Assembly: GCF_933775445.1 (NCBI RefSeq) | Contig: NC_065877.1 | Location: forward strand, 11,718,001 to 11,782,000 | Length of the DNA stretch: 64,000 nucleotides | Origin: Argentina anserina | Lineage: Eukaryota > Streptophyta > Magnoliopsida > Rosales > Rosaceae | Reading direction: 5' to 3' | Shown here: positions 36,675 to 48,942 of the stretch, one piece after another | Numbering within the stretch: the stretch's first letter is position 1 | How the letters are laid out: every line of letters begins with the position of its first letter | Translations under genes and position numbers: made by a program | Notes under the pieces: model-generated | The model's input: only the letters and a program-made list of their open reading frames with translations | Database searches by the model: none | What the model was told of the DNA's origin: nothing

Positions 36675-38470
36675 TATAAGTAGTTGGAAATTTGTGATGA
36701 CGACCCTTCTGCATGCATGGTATAATCAAATATTTGTGATAATTTACTGAAGCGCTCAATTTTTTTAATCATGAATATTGAATATTGTTTCGACGTCACC
36801 TACCTTTATGCAATTAGAATGCGATAGAGGACTAAAGATCTGATAAATCTATTGTAAACTAGTTTTTGAGTAATCTGAGATCTAAACAGTTCGAACAATG
36901 AACAAATTAATAAGGCAGAACACATAACTAAGGAGTAATAAGAAGGTTGAAAGAGAGTATAATTGTAGGAAAGAATCCGAAAGATTTCTTGCGTCGCGTT
37001 GCCATGAAATACACATGTTTTTCTTATCACGTAGTACATGTTAATTGGCATATAAACAATGATGTATGGAACCAAAGAAACATTTAGGCAGACTAGCTAC
37101 TCAAATAACATTATTCAGTGCCTATTCATGGTTATATAGTACACATGCATAGCAGCATAACACATTAGAAGGTGGTCCTAGACCTAACAAATTGGAGGCT
37201 TATCATCAAAATATTCTATGTATTAAATCGAGTTGACTATAAAGATTCTTGAAGTCTCTTATTTTATTAAATCAAATTGGAGACTTCTTGAACGCATTTT
37301 CTTGTTTCTGGGAAAATTCATCATGAACTTAAGAAGCATATGATGAAATGAACTCTCAATCTCTCATATCAGCACCATATCTGTGGCTATTATTTTTTCT
37401 TGCATGTATACAAACGGAAACGGAACTTTTGTTGAACTCCTTTAACAGCTGAAACGATTCAGATCTGAAAAGGAATAACGATCGCGAAGTTTGCAAGTAA
37501 TTTACAATTTTACATCACTTGGAAAAATAACAGCTTCGCATCTTTTTCTAGAGAGAGAGAGAGAGAGCTTACATTGTTCAAAGGAGGTTGCAGCAGCTAT
37601 GGGGGGTAGCAGCTCATTCCAGGACATATGAGATTTCTCATCACTTCCAATTAAAGAGGGAGCTATAAGGAGGTCATAATTAGAAAACGAGTACTGTCTG
37701 AAAGTTATGGGGATTGGAGGCAGTTGAAGTTAATTAAGATAGTGAATGAAAGCTATAGCTTGCGTATGAAAATATACGAGCGAGTGGTACGTATACTGGA
37801 AAATTTTTAAACATGAGATCGATCGAGAAGGGAAGGTGAAGGTGAAGGTGTGCTCTGAGCTAATGGTCTTGGAGAAGAAGGTTGGTTCTCTTCTCATTAA
37901 CTGTTTTAAAACCAGCCTCACATCGATCTGCTTCCAACTTGGAAAGGGTAGTGCAAATTATTTATTACGAAATGGTGACTCTTTCAAGCACGTGGTATCT
38001 TATTTCTCATTACTTGGCCTCACAGCCGGCATATGATTGATATTTACTTCTCTTACACCAAAATTGCAAAGGATGATTGTCTGTGTACTTGTGTATATCT
38101 TCTGATGAGGGAAGAACCACGTTTTTGGAATCTAAAGTTTGGAAAACGTTGAAAGATAATACATGAAGTTTGGATCTGAAATGTAATTAACTTCATATAT
38201 CTGAAAAATGATTGCAGACAATTGATCCATGAAGTTGACGGTAAAAAACTTTGTAAAAATTAGCGTTGTGATCTCAAATGAACAAAAAAATAATAATAAG
38301 CTTGATGTGCAACGTGGATCAGGTGACTATAGGTTTAACGAATAATGAGGACACGTAAAGAGTTTGTTCAAGTATTTCCTTATTTTTGAATAATTGTAGT
38401 AAGTCCCAGCTAGTCTACAAACCTCCAGGGTTGTTTTGTGATGGCCAATTCGATCTCTATGAATTGTGCA
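36675..38470. other. Upstream region of the WD40 gene
   Basis: No other gene seen. A (GA)n run lies at 37551-37567. CATGCATG-type words occur nearby and inside the intron. Confidence 0.45.
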
Positions 38471-38483
38471 GGAGTCATAGATA

Positions 38484-38655
38484 AGAGTCATAGAAGTGTT
38501 AATCTACTATATATCAATGTATGTTATACATCCTACATCCGACGGTTGATAACATAAATTATTTTTCTGATCTCACTCACAAAACAATATCAATTGTTGA
38601 ATATGAAATGTATAATACATATTGATGTATATTAGAATTTTCCGTCATAGAGATG
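38484..38655. mobile_element. Small fold-back MITE-like element
   Basis: The left arm (TCATAGAAGTGTTAATCTAC, then ATATCAATGTATGTTATACA) is partly complementary to the right arm (TGTATAATACATATTGATGT, ending TTCCGTCATAGAGATG). No coding sequence. Confidence 0.45.
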
Positions 38656-38659
38656 CTGT

Positions 38660-38830
38660 TTTTCTAAATTGTTGCTTTCTTTAAGCATAGTTGTTGTAAC
38701 TCTGCTACATAAGCAGACTATAATGAGTCAATATAATTGTTACCGGCCAGATTTTGGCTTCTGGTAGGTTTACTGTTTATTGTTAAAGCTATTTTCTGTC
38801 AATGGTATCAGAGCCTCAGCTGGGCCTGAT
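38660..38830 (+). mobile_element. Remnant of an LTR retrotransposon: LTR end plus initiator-Met primer site
   Basis: GCTATTTTCTGTCA is followed at once by ATGGTATCAGAGCC (38800-38813), the usual initiator-Met-tRNA primer binding site of plant LTR elements. The LTR start and the rest of the element are not recognisable, so it is a fragment. Confidence 0.45.
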
Positions 38831-39220
38831 GCCCTGATAGAAGGAAATAAACTAGCCGCTTTCAACCCGGAAGGAAAAATGAGAGAGCGATTAGTGTAAC
38901 TGGAAAGAAAAATGAGTTCACAATTCGCACATAGTGAAAAACGTGGTTGGTAGGAAATAGGAATGAAGAAGCAACTACTATCCTACTTTTCAGATACCAA
39001 ACGAATCCATTTTTGCATTTACGGAACGCCTCTTAATTGAAATGCAATCTTCTAATTTTTTTTTGTCATCTTTGTACCCTAATCTTCTAAACGAATAACA
39101 CATGTTATTCGCCTTCAATAGAGATAATCGAGGAAAATAAGTTGAGCTAATAATATGTGATCACAAGCTAATTTTGTGTTTTCAACATATTATTTGCCTT
39201 TAACATACACAACATATTAT

Positions 39221-39221
<1 letters not shown>

Positions 39222-39306
<85 letters not shown>
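39222..39306. repeat. (AT)n(CT)n compound microsatellite
   Basis: About 19 AT units directly followed by about 23 CT units. Confidence 0.95.
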
Positions 39307-39309
<3 letters not shown>

Positions 39310-40689
39310 CAGGGTTAGGATTTCTCAAAAAATAGAGTTCGGTGCTGAGATCTCCATGGTTGTTGCTCTTGCCAAACTATGGCTGCTCGTCTTACATCTA
39401 AACTCTCATTGAAATATCCAGTAAATTTTGGCAATCTTCAGTGCCTAGAGAAGAACTTTGTGGCACGCCAAACCTCATAATTGGTCGCCAGAACAACGTT
39501 AGGGTTGTATTGCTTGACTAATTTTGAAACATTGTGCGAATTATGTGACACTCATTGGTGCTTGCTGGGTTGTAAGCTAGGGTAAAGGTTTGCCTTAACC
39601 TTTGCAAATGAACGATCGAGAGCTGAATCAGCTGGGTGAAGAAGGGAGGACCGTGGGCATTCCAAAAGGCAATGATTCTTCTAAATGACTATGCAACTTC
39701 TGTAACATCGCTGCTGTACCGCTGCATGAATTCCATTTGAAAATCGGGTTTACATTATGATGCTGCCTTCGGGACTCATGATGTTGGCTACCATTAGCTA
39801 CATCGGGGAAACTATATATTGGCATTGTCCTGCATGCTGCATGTTGATAACCCTAGCTAGTTTGCACAATGGAATTGATAGGGGTATGCTTTCCTTACCC
39901 CCTAAATGAGATGGTGAGGATGTACGTTTAACTAGAGCTTCCCATGTTGTTGTGCATAGCGCATGAGTTGCAGTTCAAGTATGAGAGACTTTTGGGAAGA
40001 TGCAGAGAGAGACGTACTGCTCCATGATTAATCATTTTGGAGCTTGTTGTCCCTAAATTTAGAATAAGAAGGTTCGTCGATGTAATCGACATAGACACCG
40101 CGACAGTCTCTAGTCTCTCCCTGAGATTGTCTTTACAAGTTCGGCTTCAAGGTCGACGTACGACAACCGCATTCCAGGTTCCAAGCCTGAAGAATCTAGA
40201 AAAGCGCGATATCACCAATAAGGAGTTGTCGAGCGATACTGCTAAGTGCTAACCCAGTAACCCTTCAAATGTTCGTCGTCCCTGAGGCAGAAGCAAATTC
40301 AAGTCGAGGCCAAAGCATGCCCGGCCCCCTGGCTCTGGTGCTTTAATCCCTTCAACCTAAGAAGCTGAGACTAGTGGATTCGGCAGCCAGGGTCTTGGAG
40401 GCTGCTAGTTCGTTATAGGAATTTATGGCTTCAAGAAGAAGAGGGAAATGCTAGGTGGAAATCTTCACGAGACCAGGTGTACGAATGGTGACTTGATGGT
40501 AATAGGAATAGCCGTCTAGTTGCATCAAATATGGGGACGACGTCAGAGGTGGATGGTGTTCAACCACCGCTAGCGTAGGTTTTAGTGTCAGTAAGGGTTG
40601 CATGGGAGTGTTTTTTTTTTCTTTTTAATCTGAGGTACACCTGGAATGGTGACTAAGCCTCAAGCTCCTATTTCGGTTCATACACTACC
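39310..40689. other. Intergenic, unclassified
   Basis: More GC-balanced than its surroundings, but no frame with a recognisable protein. It may be old repeat DNA. Confidence 0.4.
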
Positions 40690-40917
40690 ACGCAAAGCAG
40701 GCCCGCCCCAGTGCTGGGCGACCTTGGAGGCAGCTCAAGGCACGTAAGAGAATGGGGCACCAGATTTAAAGTGTTGCTCTGTGAGCCGGTGAGGTCATCT
40801 GGGGAAGATAAAACAAACAAAACAGACCGTGAAAAATGAAAATATAGATTATAGAACTTAATGACAACTAAATGTCACAGACCTAGCCATTCAGCTGCCA
40901 CACTTGTCCATGCGGCG

Positions 40918-43649
40918 TGTAATAACCCGAATTTTTAGAAACTAAATGTCGAGTATTTTCAAAGTGTTAAACTTGTGAAATTAATTCAAGACGACAATTG
41001 GAGGTTTGCGACATTTCGAAACGAAAACGGAAACGTTCTCGGATCGTTTAATTAGAAAACGTAACGTTACCGCAACGTATAGATCGACTTTTATTCCGTC
41101 GCTCGGTTGCGAAAACTTCCTTCACGAAAGTCGTAGAGCTCATCGATACGAATTCGTGGACATGTCATGCGTTCGAATCGGACGTCAGACGCGAAAGTTA
41201 TTAACGTCGGAAGTTCGTTTCCGATTTTGGAAATAGTATAAAAGGAAGGAGAGGAGATTAAAAATCAGATTTTTCTAAAAATCAGCTCGGGTACTGTTCA
41301 CCCGACCCAAAAACCTTCTCCGGCCGATTTCTCCACCATCTGACGTCGCCTCGTGTCGTGCCACCTATCAAACTGACGGGCTCGACGAGCTCCATCTTTT
41401 GGGCTACGCCTTGCACTCCGGCGACAACCACACACGGTGTAGCAACCACCGGAAGTTACTGCTGTGGCGGCGCCGCCTCCTCCGGCCACCATGGCTCGAG
41501 ATTCTTGGGGGGTTTTGCTTGTCTCAGTCCCAGCAACATTCCCACAAAAGGAATCGAGCCAAATTGAAGTGTAAGTACCCGAATCAAAATTTCAATTTCT
41601 AGGGTTTGTGAATAGTGCCGATTTCATGTTCTTCGTTGTTTGGACTGTTTTAGACTCGGATTTAGACCTTGGTGTCAACTAGGAAGTTGTTGGAAATGTT
41701 GTTTAGGTTGTGGTGGTGAAATTTGGTGATGATTGGTGGCGGTCGGTGAACAGTAACGCCGAATGAATAGTGACTGTGAATAGTAACTCCGCATGAATAG
41801 TGATCTGTAACAGTAAATGTGAACAGTGTCATGGTAAAACAGTACTTTGAACAGTGTTTTGGTAAAACAGTAACTTTGAACAGTGTTTTGGTAAAACAGT
41901 AACTGTGAACAGTGGTTTAGTAAAACAGTGATTGGTAAACATGAACAGTGTTCCGTGAACAATGTTTTATGAACAACATTTAGCTGTGCTGAACTCGTCA
42001 CCTGATATTTTAAGTATCATTTTCTAAGCATTTATCGTGCTATTAGGTGACTGACGAAACGAGTGAGGAAATTACTTTCAGGGTCGTAGAAGTTGCACGC
42101 AGGAAAGAATGTGAGTAAAATCTCACTTATTTACGAATCTACCCTTGCGGTGATTCCAAGACTTTTGCAAGAGTTTTTAATATTGAATTACGACACGTAT
42201 ACAATATAGTGGATTACGTATATATCGTATAAATGGTAATAAGTACATATATATATATAGTTTGCTATATTATAGACTGTTATGAATTCATTGGAATTGG
42301 TCATTTCGAATGACGAAAATTAAATGTTGAGCATGTGATGTGATTTTTGTACAATATGAGGTGTGATTATTGTACGTGGTTTTAACATGAGTTTGTTAAA
42401 ATGTTTTGTCTTCGGACGAGTTTTTGTCTTCGGACGTGTTTATGAAATATGACATGTATACGATATAATGGATTATATATATATTGTATAAATGGTAAAT
42501 ATGTACATATATATATAGTTTGCTATATAATATACTGTTATGATTTTATCGTGATTTATGTCATTTCGATGACGAGATTTAAATATCGAGCATGTGATTT
42601 TGATTTGTACAATATGATGTGAGATTATTGTACGTGATTTTAACATTGAGTTTGTTAAAATGTTGATTTGTCTTCGGACATGATTTTTGGTACAATATGA
42701 TGTGAGATTATTGTACGTGATTTTAACATTGAGATTGTTAAAATATTGATTTGTCTTCGGACATGATTTTTGGTACAATATGATGTGAGATTATTGTACG
42801 TGATTTTTAACATTGAGATTGTTAAAATGTTGATTTGTCTTCGGACGTGATTGGTACAATATGATGTGAGATTATTGTACGTGTTTGGCAAGTCGGAACC
42901 TAGCCTTTGGCCGGGCGAAAGTTACGATACAATTAGAGCTCTAGTCTGTCTGCCATAGTACTGCATGTGAGGTAACGGGTGGTTATCTGCTCATGGGTAC
43001 TCAGATTGTTTTGGATGTTGGGTAGCGGGTGGCTATCCAATATCGGCGGTGTATTACGAGAGGGGTAACAGATGTGTACCAGCGTTCTTGATACCCGTAT
43101 TATAAATGCATTTGGGTAACCAGAAGGGTTACTTAATTTCTCATGAGCGCTTCTTTTCATATTTCTTTGGGACAACCAGATGGGCCGTCCATTGACTCAT
43201 GAGTGCATTTATATTTGTTTGATTTGTGGATTTTCGTATATATATTAATATGCGAGTTATATTTTCATTTTACTCATACGAGCTGTAAAGCTTACCGGGT
43301 TTGTGTTTACAATCCCGGTGCACCAATTCGACGGTGTAGTGGATAACTCCGCAAGTGTGGATTAGCGGGAATTGACGGACCGCTCAGAGGACTTGAAGTT
43401 ATTTATCTCCAGCTTGTGTGTGGATTTTGTGTGAGTATCTTGTGAGTTTGTTGTGAGGATTACGCAATTCCATTTGTTATAATATTGAATTATAATTTGG
43501 GTTGTAATAATCGGTTTAACTGAGTTGTATTTTAAACTCAGAGATGATCCGCTGTGGCATTTTAAATGATTTCGATTCGTTGAAATTGTTTGGTGTTTAA
43601 CGACTTTGAAATTTTGAATTTTTAAGCTTGAAATTTTGGGGTCGTTTCA
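40918..43649 (+). repeat. 5' LTR of the Gypsy element
   Basis: 2732 bp. It contains repeated AACAGT/ACTGTT words (41750-41960), an array of 83-bp repeats (42608-42890), AT-rich microsatellites, and CCGG-rich sequence at 41280-41560 that opens long false frames. Confidence 0.9.
42608..42890 (+). repeat. 83-bp tandem repeats in the LTR
   Basis: TACAATATGATGTGAG starts units at 42608, 42691, 42774 and 42855; each holds ATTATTGTACGTG, TTAAAATGTTGATTTGTC and TTCGGAC. The array recurs in the 3' LTR (46994-47250) and in the inverted solo LTR (about 50170-50450). Confidence 0.9.
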
Positions 43650-43651
43650 GT

Positions 43652-43665
43652 TGGTATCAGAGCCT
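43652..43665 (+). other. Primer binding site, initiator-Met type
   Basis: TGGTATCAGAGCCT two bases after the 5' LTR end. Confidence 0.9.
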
Positions 43666-43927
43666 AAGTGCGTATTTGGCGATTATCAATATCATCCGGG
43701 AGCGATGATCCGACTGCAGGCGGGCACCCATCACATGCTCCTCGGTATTGATATGTCGTCGGGTACGCGAGAGTGTTAGGAGCCATACCTTATGGTTTGG
43801 TCATGTAGGGAGTATTGTGATGATACTCCGATGATTCACTTTCTTCTGAAATTTCATGATTGATATCAGTTGGATCTATTTTGTCGAATTCGAGACTTCA
43901 CATATATGACTGAGTGTTAATTGTTGA

Positions 43928-45300
43928 ATGGTGATGAATTTGGAAAATGGCCGTGGACAGGGCCGAGGACGGACGAGAGGTCGAGGCCGAGTTAGGGCTG
44001 CAGGCCGAGTCCGCAATGTGGAGAACCTTTATGAGGAGGCTGCTCCACTGGAAAGACAAGTTGATCTTGTTGCTATCGTTAGAGACGATAGTCGTGTGTT
44101 GAGGTTGATCAAGGACATGAGTGAGCTGCTAGTGCTGTCATTTCATGACGCTTGGATCATATGGTAGCGGACCATTGGATCGGAGTATTGGGACTTGGTG
44201 ATGATTGAGTACTCTGAGTTAGAGAAGAGAATGATAGCCACATTCATTTATTGATAGTTGGCAGTGGAGGGGTTAGGATTGATTCCTACGCCTATGGGAA
44301 ACTCTTTATGTGTCACTTCGCTTTTGGAGTGTTCCTCGAAATTGGAGACAATGAAAGGCTTGTCCTATTGTGATTGGAAGTAGAAAGTTCTCTGCTTATT
44401 TGATAGTGATTCCGGACCACACTATGATGTGATCTGAGGAATTGATTGGTTGAGGCCGCAGTACGCGGTGATTGATTGTGTTGACATGATGAGTTCTTTC
44501 ATAGACCCAGGAAACCAGAGTTTCGTATCTGTGCCTCGAGTCGGATAATGCCATGATAGCTAGAGTCTTGGCAAATGTGGAGTTTGTGGATCTAGAAGTA
44601 GCTATCACAGACATTGTTCTACTATTCGAGTATAGTGAGGTGTTTCAGGAGATACTGAGTTACCTTCTTCGAGAGTTGGTGATTTCTTTATTGATGATGT
44701 GCTTGGTATAGCATCTGTATCAAAGGCGCCTTATGGGATTGGGAAAGAACGAGTTTAAAGAATTGAAAGAGCAGATAGATGACATATTAGACCTAGGGTT
44801 CATCAAACCTAGTGTCTCAGCTTGAGTTATGCCGGTGTTATTCGTGAATAAAAAAGAAGTCTCATGCGGTTGAGTGTGAATTATAGGGGAATGATTAAGG
44901 TGACCATCAAGACTATGTATCATTTACCTAGGATTGATGATGTGTGTGATTCGTCCTTAAGGTGGTGATACAATTATTAAACTGAGATTCACATTACGTC
45001 GTTGTTGCGTTTCAACTCGTTTTGTTTTGGACATTGACAATTGAAGTTACACATTGTTCTTGGCTGAGCAAGAAATCTAATGTGTTAGAGAAATTTCATT
45101 TTGACGTCACGAATTAATTATTTTGCTAGATGAGCATTTAATTGAGAACGCTGATCTTTCAGGATTTAATTATTTTGGTGTTGGGGATTGGAACTTCACA
45201 ATGCCACAGGTCCAAATGAGATGCAATGGCGGTGAAGTAACTCTATTGAAGGTAAGGTATGAGATGACCTTAGCTTAATGATGTTTTAACGATTTGGTCG
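43928..45300 (+). pseudogene. Decayed gag/protease/RT start of the Gypsy element
   Basis: The first open stretch (43928-44167) has the Arg/Gly-rich N-terminus of Gypsy gag (GRGQGRGRTRGRGR). Further on, pieces in several frames give a protease tail (DWLRPQYAVIDCVDM, about 44445-44490) and the start of reverse transcriptase (APYGIGKERV, LKEQIDDILDLGFIKPSVSA at about 44760-44822, then VLFVNKK). No catalytic RT motif, RNase H or integrase follows. Several stops occur. Confidence 0.75.
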
Positions 45301-45575
45301 TGACAAGTACCTTCTAACTGGTAAAGAAATGGTTGAGGACTAAATTTTCTTTTCAAGTGCAAGTGGCGTTAATGTTGGAGACTTAGAGGTTCTTTTCCTC
45401 TATGCATCAGATCGTTTATTGTTGGATAAGGAGAAGTTGACTGAAGTGTTCAACAAGGGATAAATTTTACAATAAAGAGTACCCAATTATATTACTGCTT
45501 GCAGAGAAGTTATTTTGGCCGAATGCGTTGGCCATGAGAGTTCTTAATAAAAGTAAAGAAATAACTGTTTCCAAA

Positions 45576-48035
45576 ATCAGCTCGGGTACTGTTCAATCAG
45601 CTCGGTTACTGTTTCAGATTTTTCTAAAAATCAGCTCGGGTACTGTTCAATCAGCTCGGTTACTGTTCACCCGACCCAAAAACCTTCTCCGGCCGATTTC
45701 TCCACCATCCGACGTCGCCTCGTGTCGTGCCACCTATCAAACTGACGGGCTCGACGAGCTCCATCTTTTGGGCTACGCCTTGCACTCCGGCGACAACCAC
45801 ACACGGTGTAGCAACCACCGGAAGTTACTGCTGTGGCGGCGCCGCCTCCTCCGGCCACCATGGCTCGAGATTCTTGGGGGGTTTTGCTTGTCTCAGTCCC
45901 AGCAACATTCCCACAAAAGGAATCGAGCCAAATCGAAGTGTAAGTACCCGAATCAGAATTTCAATTTCTAGGGTTTGTGAATAGTGCCGATTTTATGTTC
46001 TTCGTTGTTTGGACTGTTTAGACTCGGATTTAGACCTTGGTGTCAACTAGGAAGTTGTTGAAAATGTTGTTTAGGTTGTGGTGGTGAAATTTGGTGATGA
46101 TTGGTGGCGGTCGGTGAACAGTAACGCCGAATGAATAGTGACTGTGAATAGTAACTCCGCATGAATAGTGATCTGTAACAGTAAATGTGAACAGTGTCAT
46201 GGTAAAACAGTAACTTTGAACAGTGTTTTGGTAAAACAGTAACTTTGAACAGTGTTTTGGTAAAAACAGTAACTGTGAACAGTGGTTTAGTAAAAACAGT
46301 GATTGGTAAACATGAACAGTGTTTCGTGAACAATGTTTTATGAACAACATTTAGCTATGCTGAACTCGTCACCTGATATTTTAAGTATCATTTTCTAAGC
46401 ATTTATCGTGCTATTAGGTGACTGACGAAACGAGTGAGGAAATTACTTTCAGGGTCGTGGAAGTTGCACGCAGGAAAGAATGTGAGTAAAATCTCACTTA
46501 TTTACGAATCTACCCTTGCGGTGATTCCAAGACTTTTGCAAGAGTTTTTAATATTGAATTACGACACGTATACAATATAGTGGATTACGTATATATCGTA
46601 TAAATGGTAATAAGTACATATATATATAGTTTGCTATATTATATACTGTTATGAATTCATTGGAATTGGTCATTTCGAATGACGAGAATTAAATGTTGAG
46701 CATGTGATGTGATTTTTGTACAATATGAGGTGTGATTATTGTACGTGGTTTTAACATGAGTTTGTTAAAATGTTTTGTCTTCGGACGAGTTTTGTCTTCG
46801 GACGAGTTTTTGTCTTCGGACGTGTTTATGAAATATGACATGTATACGATATAATGGATTATATATATATTGTATAAATGGTAAATATGTTCATATATAT
46901 ATAGTTTGCTATATAATATACTGTTATGATTTTATCGTGATTTATGTCATTTCGATGACGAGATTTAAATATCGAGCATGTGATTTTGATTGGTACAATA
47001 TGATGTGAGATTATTGTACGTGATTTTAATATTGAGTTTGTTAAAATGTTGATTTGTCTTCGGACATGATTTTTGGTACAATATGATGTGAGATTATTGT
47101 ACGTGATTTTAACATTGAGATTGTTAAAATGTTGATTTGTCTTCGGACATGATTTTTGGTACAATATGATGTGAGATTATTGTACGTGATTTTTAACATT
47201 GAGATTGTTAAAATGTTGATTTGTCTTCGGACGTGATTGGTACAGTATGATGTGAGATTATTGTACGTGTTTGGCAAGTCGGAACCTAGCATTTGGCCGG
47301 GCGAAAGTTACGATTCAATTAGAGCTCTAGTCTGTCTGCCATAGTACTGCATGTGAGGTAACGGGTGGTTATCTGCTCATGGGTACTCAGATTGTTTTGG
47401 ATGTTGGGTAGCGGGTGGCTATCCAATATCGGCGGTGTATTACGAGAGGGGTAACAGATGTGTACCAGCGTTCTTGGTACCCGTATTATAAATGCATTTG
47501 GGTAACCAGAAGGGTTACTTAATTTCTCATGAGCGCTTCTTTTCATATTTCTTTGAGACAACCAGATGGGCCGTCCATTGACTCATGAGTGCATTTATAT
47601 TTGTTTGATTTGTGGATTTTCGTATATATATTAATATGCGAGTTATATTTTCATTTTACTCATACGAGCTGTAAAGCTTACCGGGTTTGTGTTTACAATC
47701 CCGGTGCACCAATTCGATGGTGTAGTGGATAACTCCGCAGGTGTGGATTAGCGGGAATTGACGGACCGCTCAGAGGTCTTGAAGTTATTTATCTCCAGCT
47801 TGTGTGTGGATTTTGTGTGAGTATCTTGTGAGTTTGTTGTGAGGATTACGCAATTCCATTTGTTATAATATTGAATTATAATTTGGGTTGTAATAATCGG
47901 TTTAACTGAGTTGTATTTTGAACTCAGAGATGATCCGCTGTGGCATTTTAAATGATTTCGATTCGTTGAAATTGTTTGGTGTTTAACGACTTTGAAATTT
48001 TGAGTTTTTAAGCTTGAAATTTTGGGGTCGTTTCA
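45576..48035 (+). repeat. 3' LTR of the Gypsy element, 5'-truncated
   Basis: It matches the 5' LTR from about 41272 onward, with about 1% change. Its first 100 bases are a jumble of AATCAGCTCGG(G/T)TACTGTT copies. An extra TTTTGTCTTCGGACGAG lies near 46787. Confidence 0.9.
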
Positions 48036-48576
48036 CGGCGCTCCATCCATATGGAGTCAACCTTATCCAACGGGGCAATGCACTAGTTTCACCATGCCTT
48101 GGGCTCATCAGGGGATCGGCTCCAGACCCCGACCAGTGTGTATGGCGGTCTACTCACTTCTTCGACGTTAAGTCCCCGATTAGCTATGGAAGGGAGCATC
48201 CATACATCTCCCACACTTCTGATCTTGGAGCAATCTCACATATGCATGAAGCTCATATAACCAGCAACGCCATGATAGACACTCCCGAAAACGGGACGTG
48301 ATATCCTCCCATACCAAACTTGGTGTACGTCCTCGTACACGGCATCACACAGTGGCACGCGTAACCCTCGTACGCCCGCGATGCCTAAGAGACGAAAGGA
48401 GTTTCCAAAGATTGTCCAACAATGCTTCGCGCCGGATCTGTCTTCCTGGACTTTGCCATGGACCCTCGTTCGGTCCTCCCCCTGGAGGCACCCTGCCTAC
48501 TCGACTCCCCCCGTATCTTAGGGACACGACGACACGTATGAGCGCTTGGCGACACAACGACAGCAATGCCGGGACG

Positions 48577-48591
48577 GCTCTGATACCACTT
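48577..48591 (-). other. Primer binding site of the TRIM element
   Basis: Minus strand AGTGGTATCAGAGCC next to the LTR end; complementary to the initiator methionine tRNA 3' end. Confidence 0.75.
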
Positions 48592-48942
48592 GTCACAGAC
48601 CTAGCCATTTAGCTTCCACACTTGGTCCATGCGGCGCTTCCCTATGGAGCCAGCCTTATCCAACGAGGCAATGCACTGGTTTCACCCTGCCTTGGGCTCA
48701 TCAAGGGATCAGCTCTAGACCCCGACCAGTGTATAGGGCGGCATATTCCCTTCTTCGACGTTAAGTCCCCGATTAGCGACAAGTTCTCCAAACTTAACCC
48801 CGTGTCGGCTTGCCTGAACCCCATGGAAAGGGGGCAGCCATACATCTCCCACACTTCTGATCTTGGAGCAATCCCACATATACATGAACCTCATATAACT
48901 AGCGACACCCACGATAGACACTCCCGAAAACGGGACGTGACA
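48592..48942 (-). repeat. 5' LTR of the TRIM element
   Basis: Termini TGTCAC...GTGACA are perfect inverted repeats. It matches 40873-40917 joined to 48041-48300. Confidence 0.75.

Larger units (their letters stand above)
40918..48035 (+). mobile_element. Non-autonomous Gypsy retrotransposon, 7.1 kb
   Basis: It starts TGTAATAACCCG and ends GGGGTCGTTTCA, with a perfect 5-bp target duplication CGGCG at 40913-40917 and 48036-48040. The 5' LTR is 40918-43649 (2732 bp), followed by an initiator-Met primer site. The 3' LTR runs from about 45576 to 48035 and lacks the first 350 or so bases. The internal part is only about 1.9 kb and holds decayed gag, protease and RT beginnings; RNase H and integrase are absent. 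By eye the LTR copies differ by about 25 substitutions over roughly 2.46 kb, near 1%, so the insertion is young. Confidence 0.92.
40873..48942 (-). mobile_element. TRIM element (miniature LTR retrotransposon), split by a Gypsy insertion
   Basis: Read on the minus strand: the 5' LTR is 48942-48592 (351 bp, starts TGTCACGTCCCG, ends GGTCTGTGACA), then AGTGGTATCAGAGCC (an initiator-Met primer site) at about 48591-48577, an internal region of about 280 bases, and a 3' LTR (48300-48041 plus 40917-40873). The 3' LTR is interrupted by the 7.1-kb Gypsy element and has an inner deletion of about 45 bases relative to the 5' LTR. The element has no coding capacity. The word TAAA flanks it on both sides (40869-40872 and 48943-48946), a possible 4-bp target duplication. 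Confidence 0.75.

Noticed and set aside
39176..39412. 78-residue frame rich in I/Y and S/L
   Set aside because: Translation of the (AT)n(CT)n microsatellite.
41298..41602. Open frames on both strands in the LTR (also 45667-45984 and 51391-51703)
   Set aside because: They lie in GC-rich LTR sequence and are preserved as DNA copies; no protein family is recognisable, and frames differ between copies.
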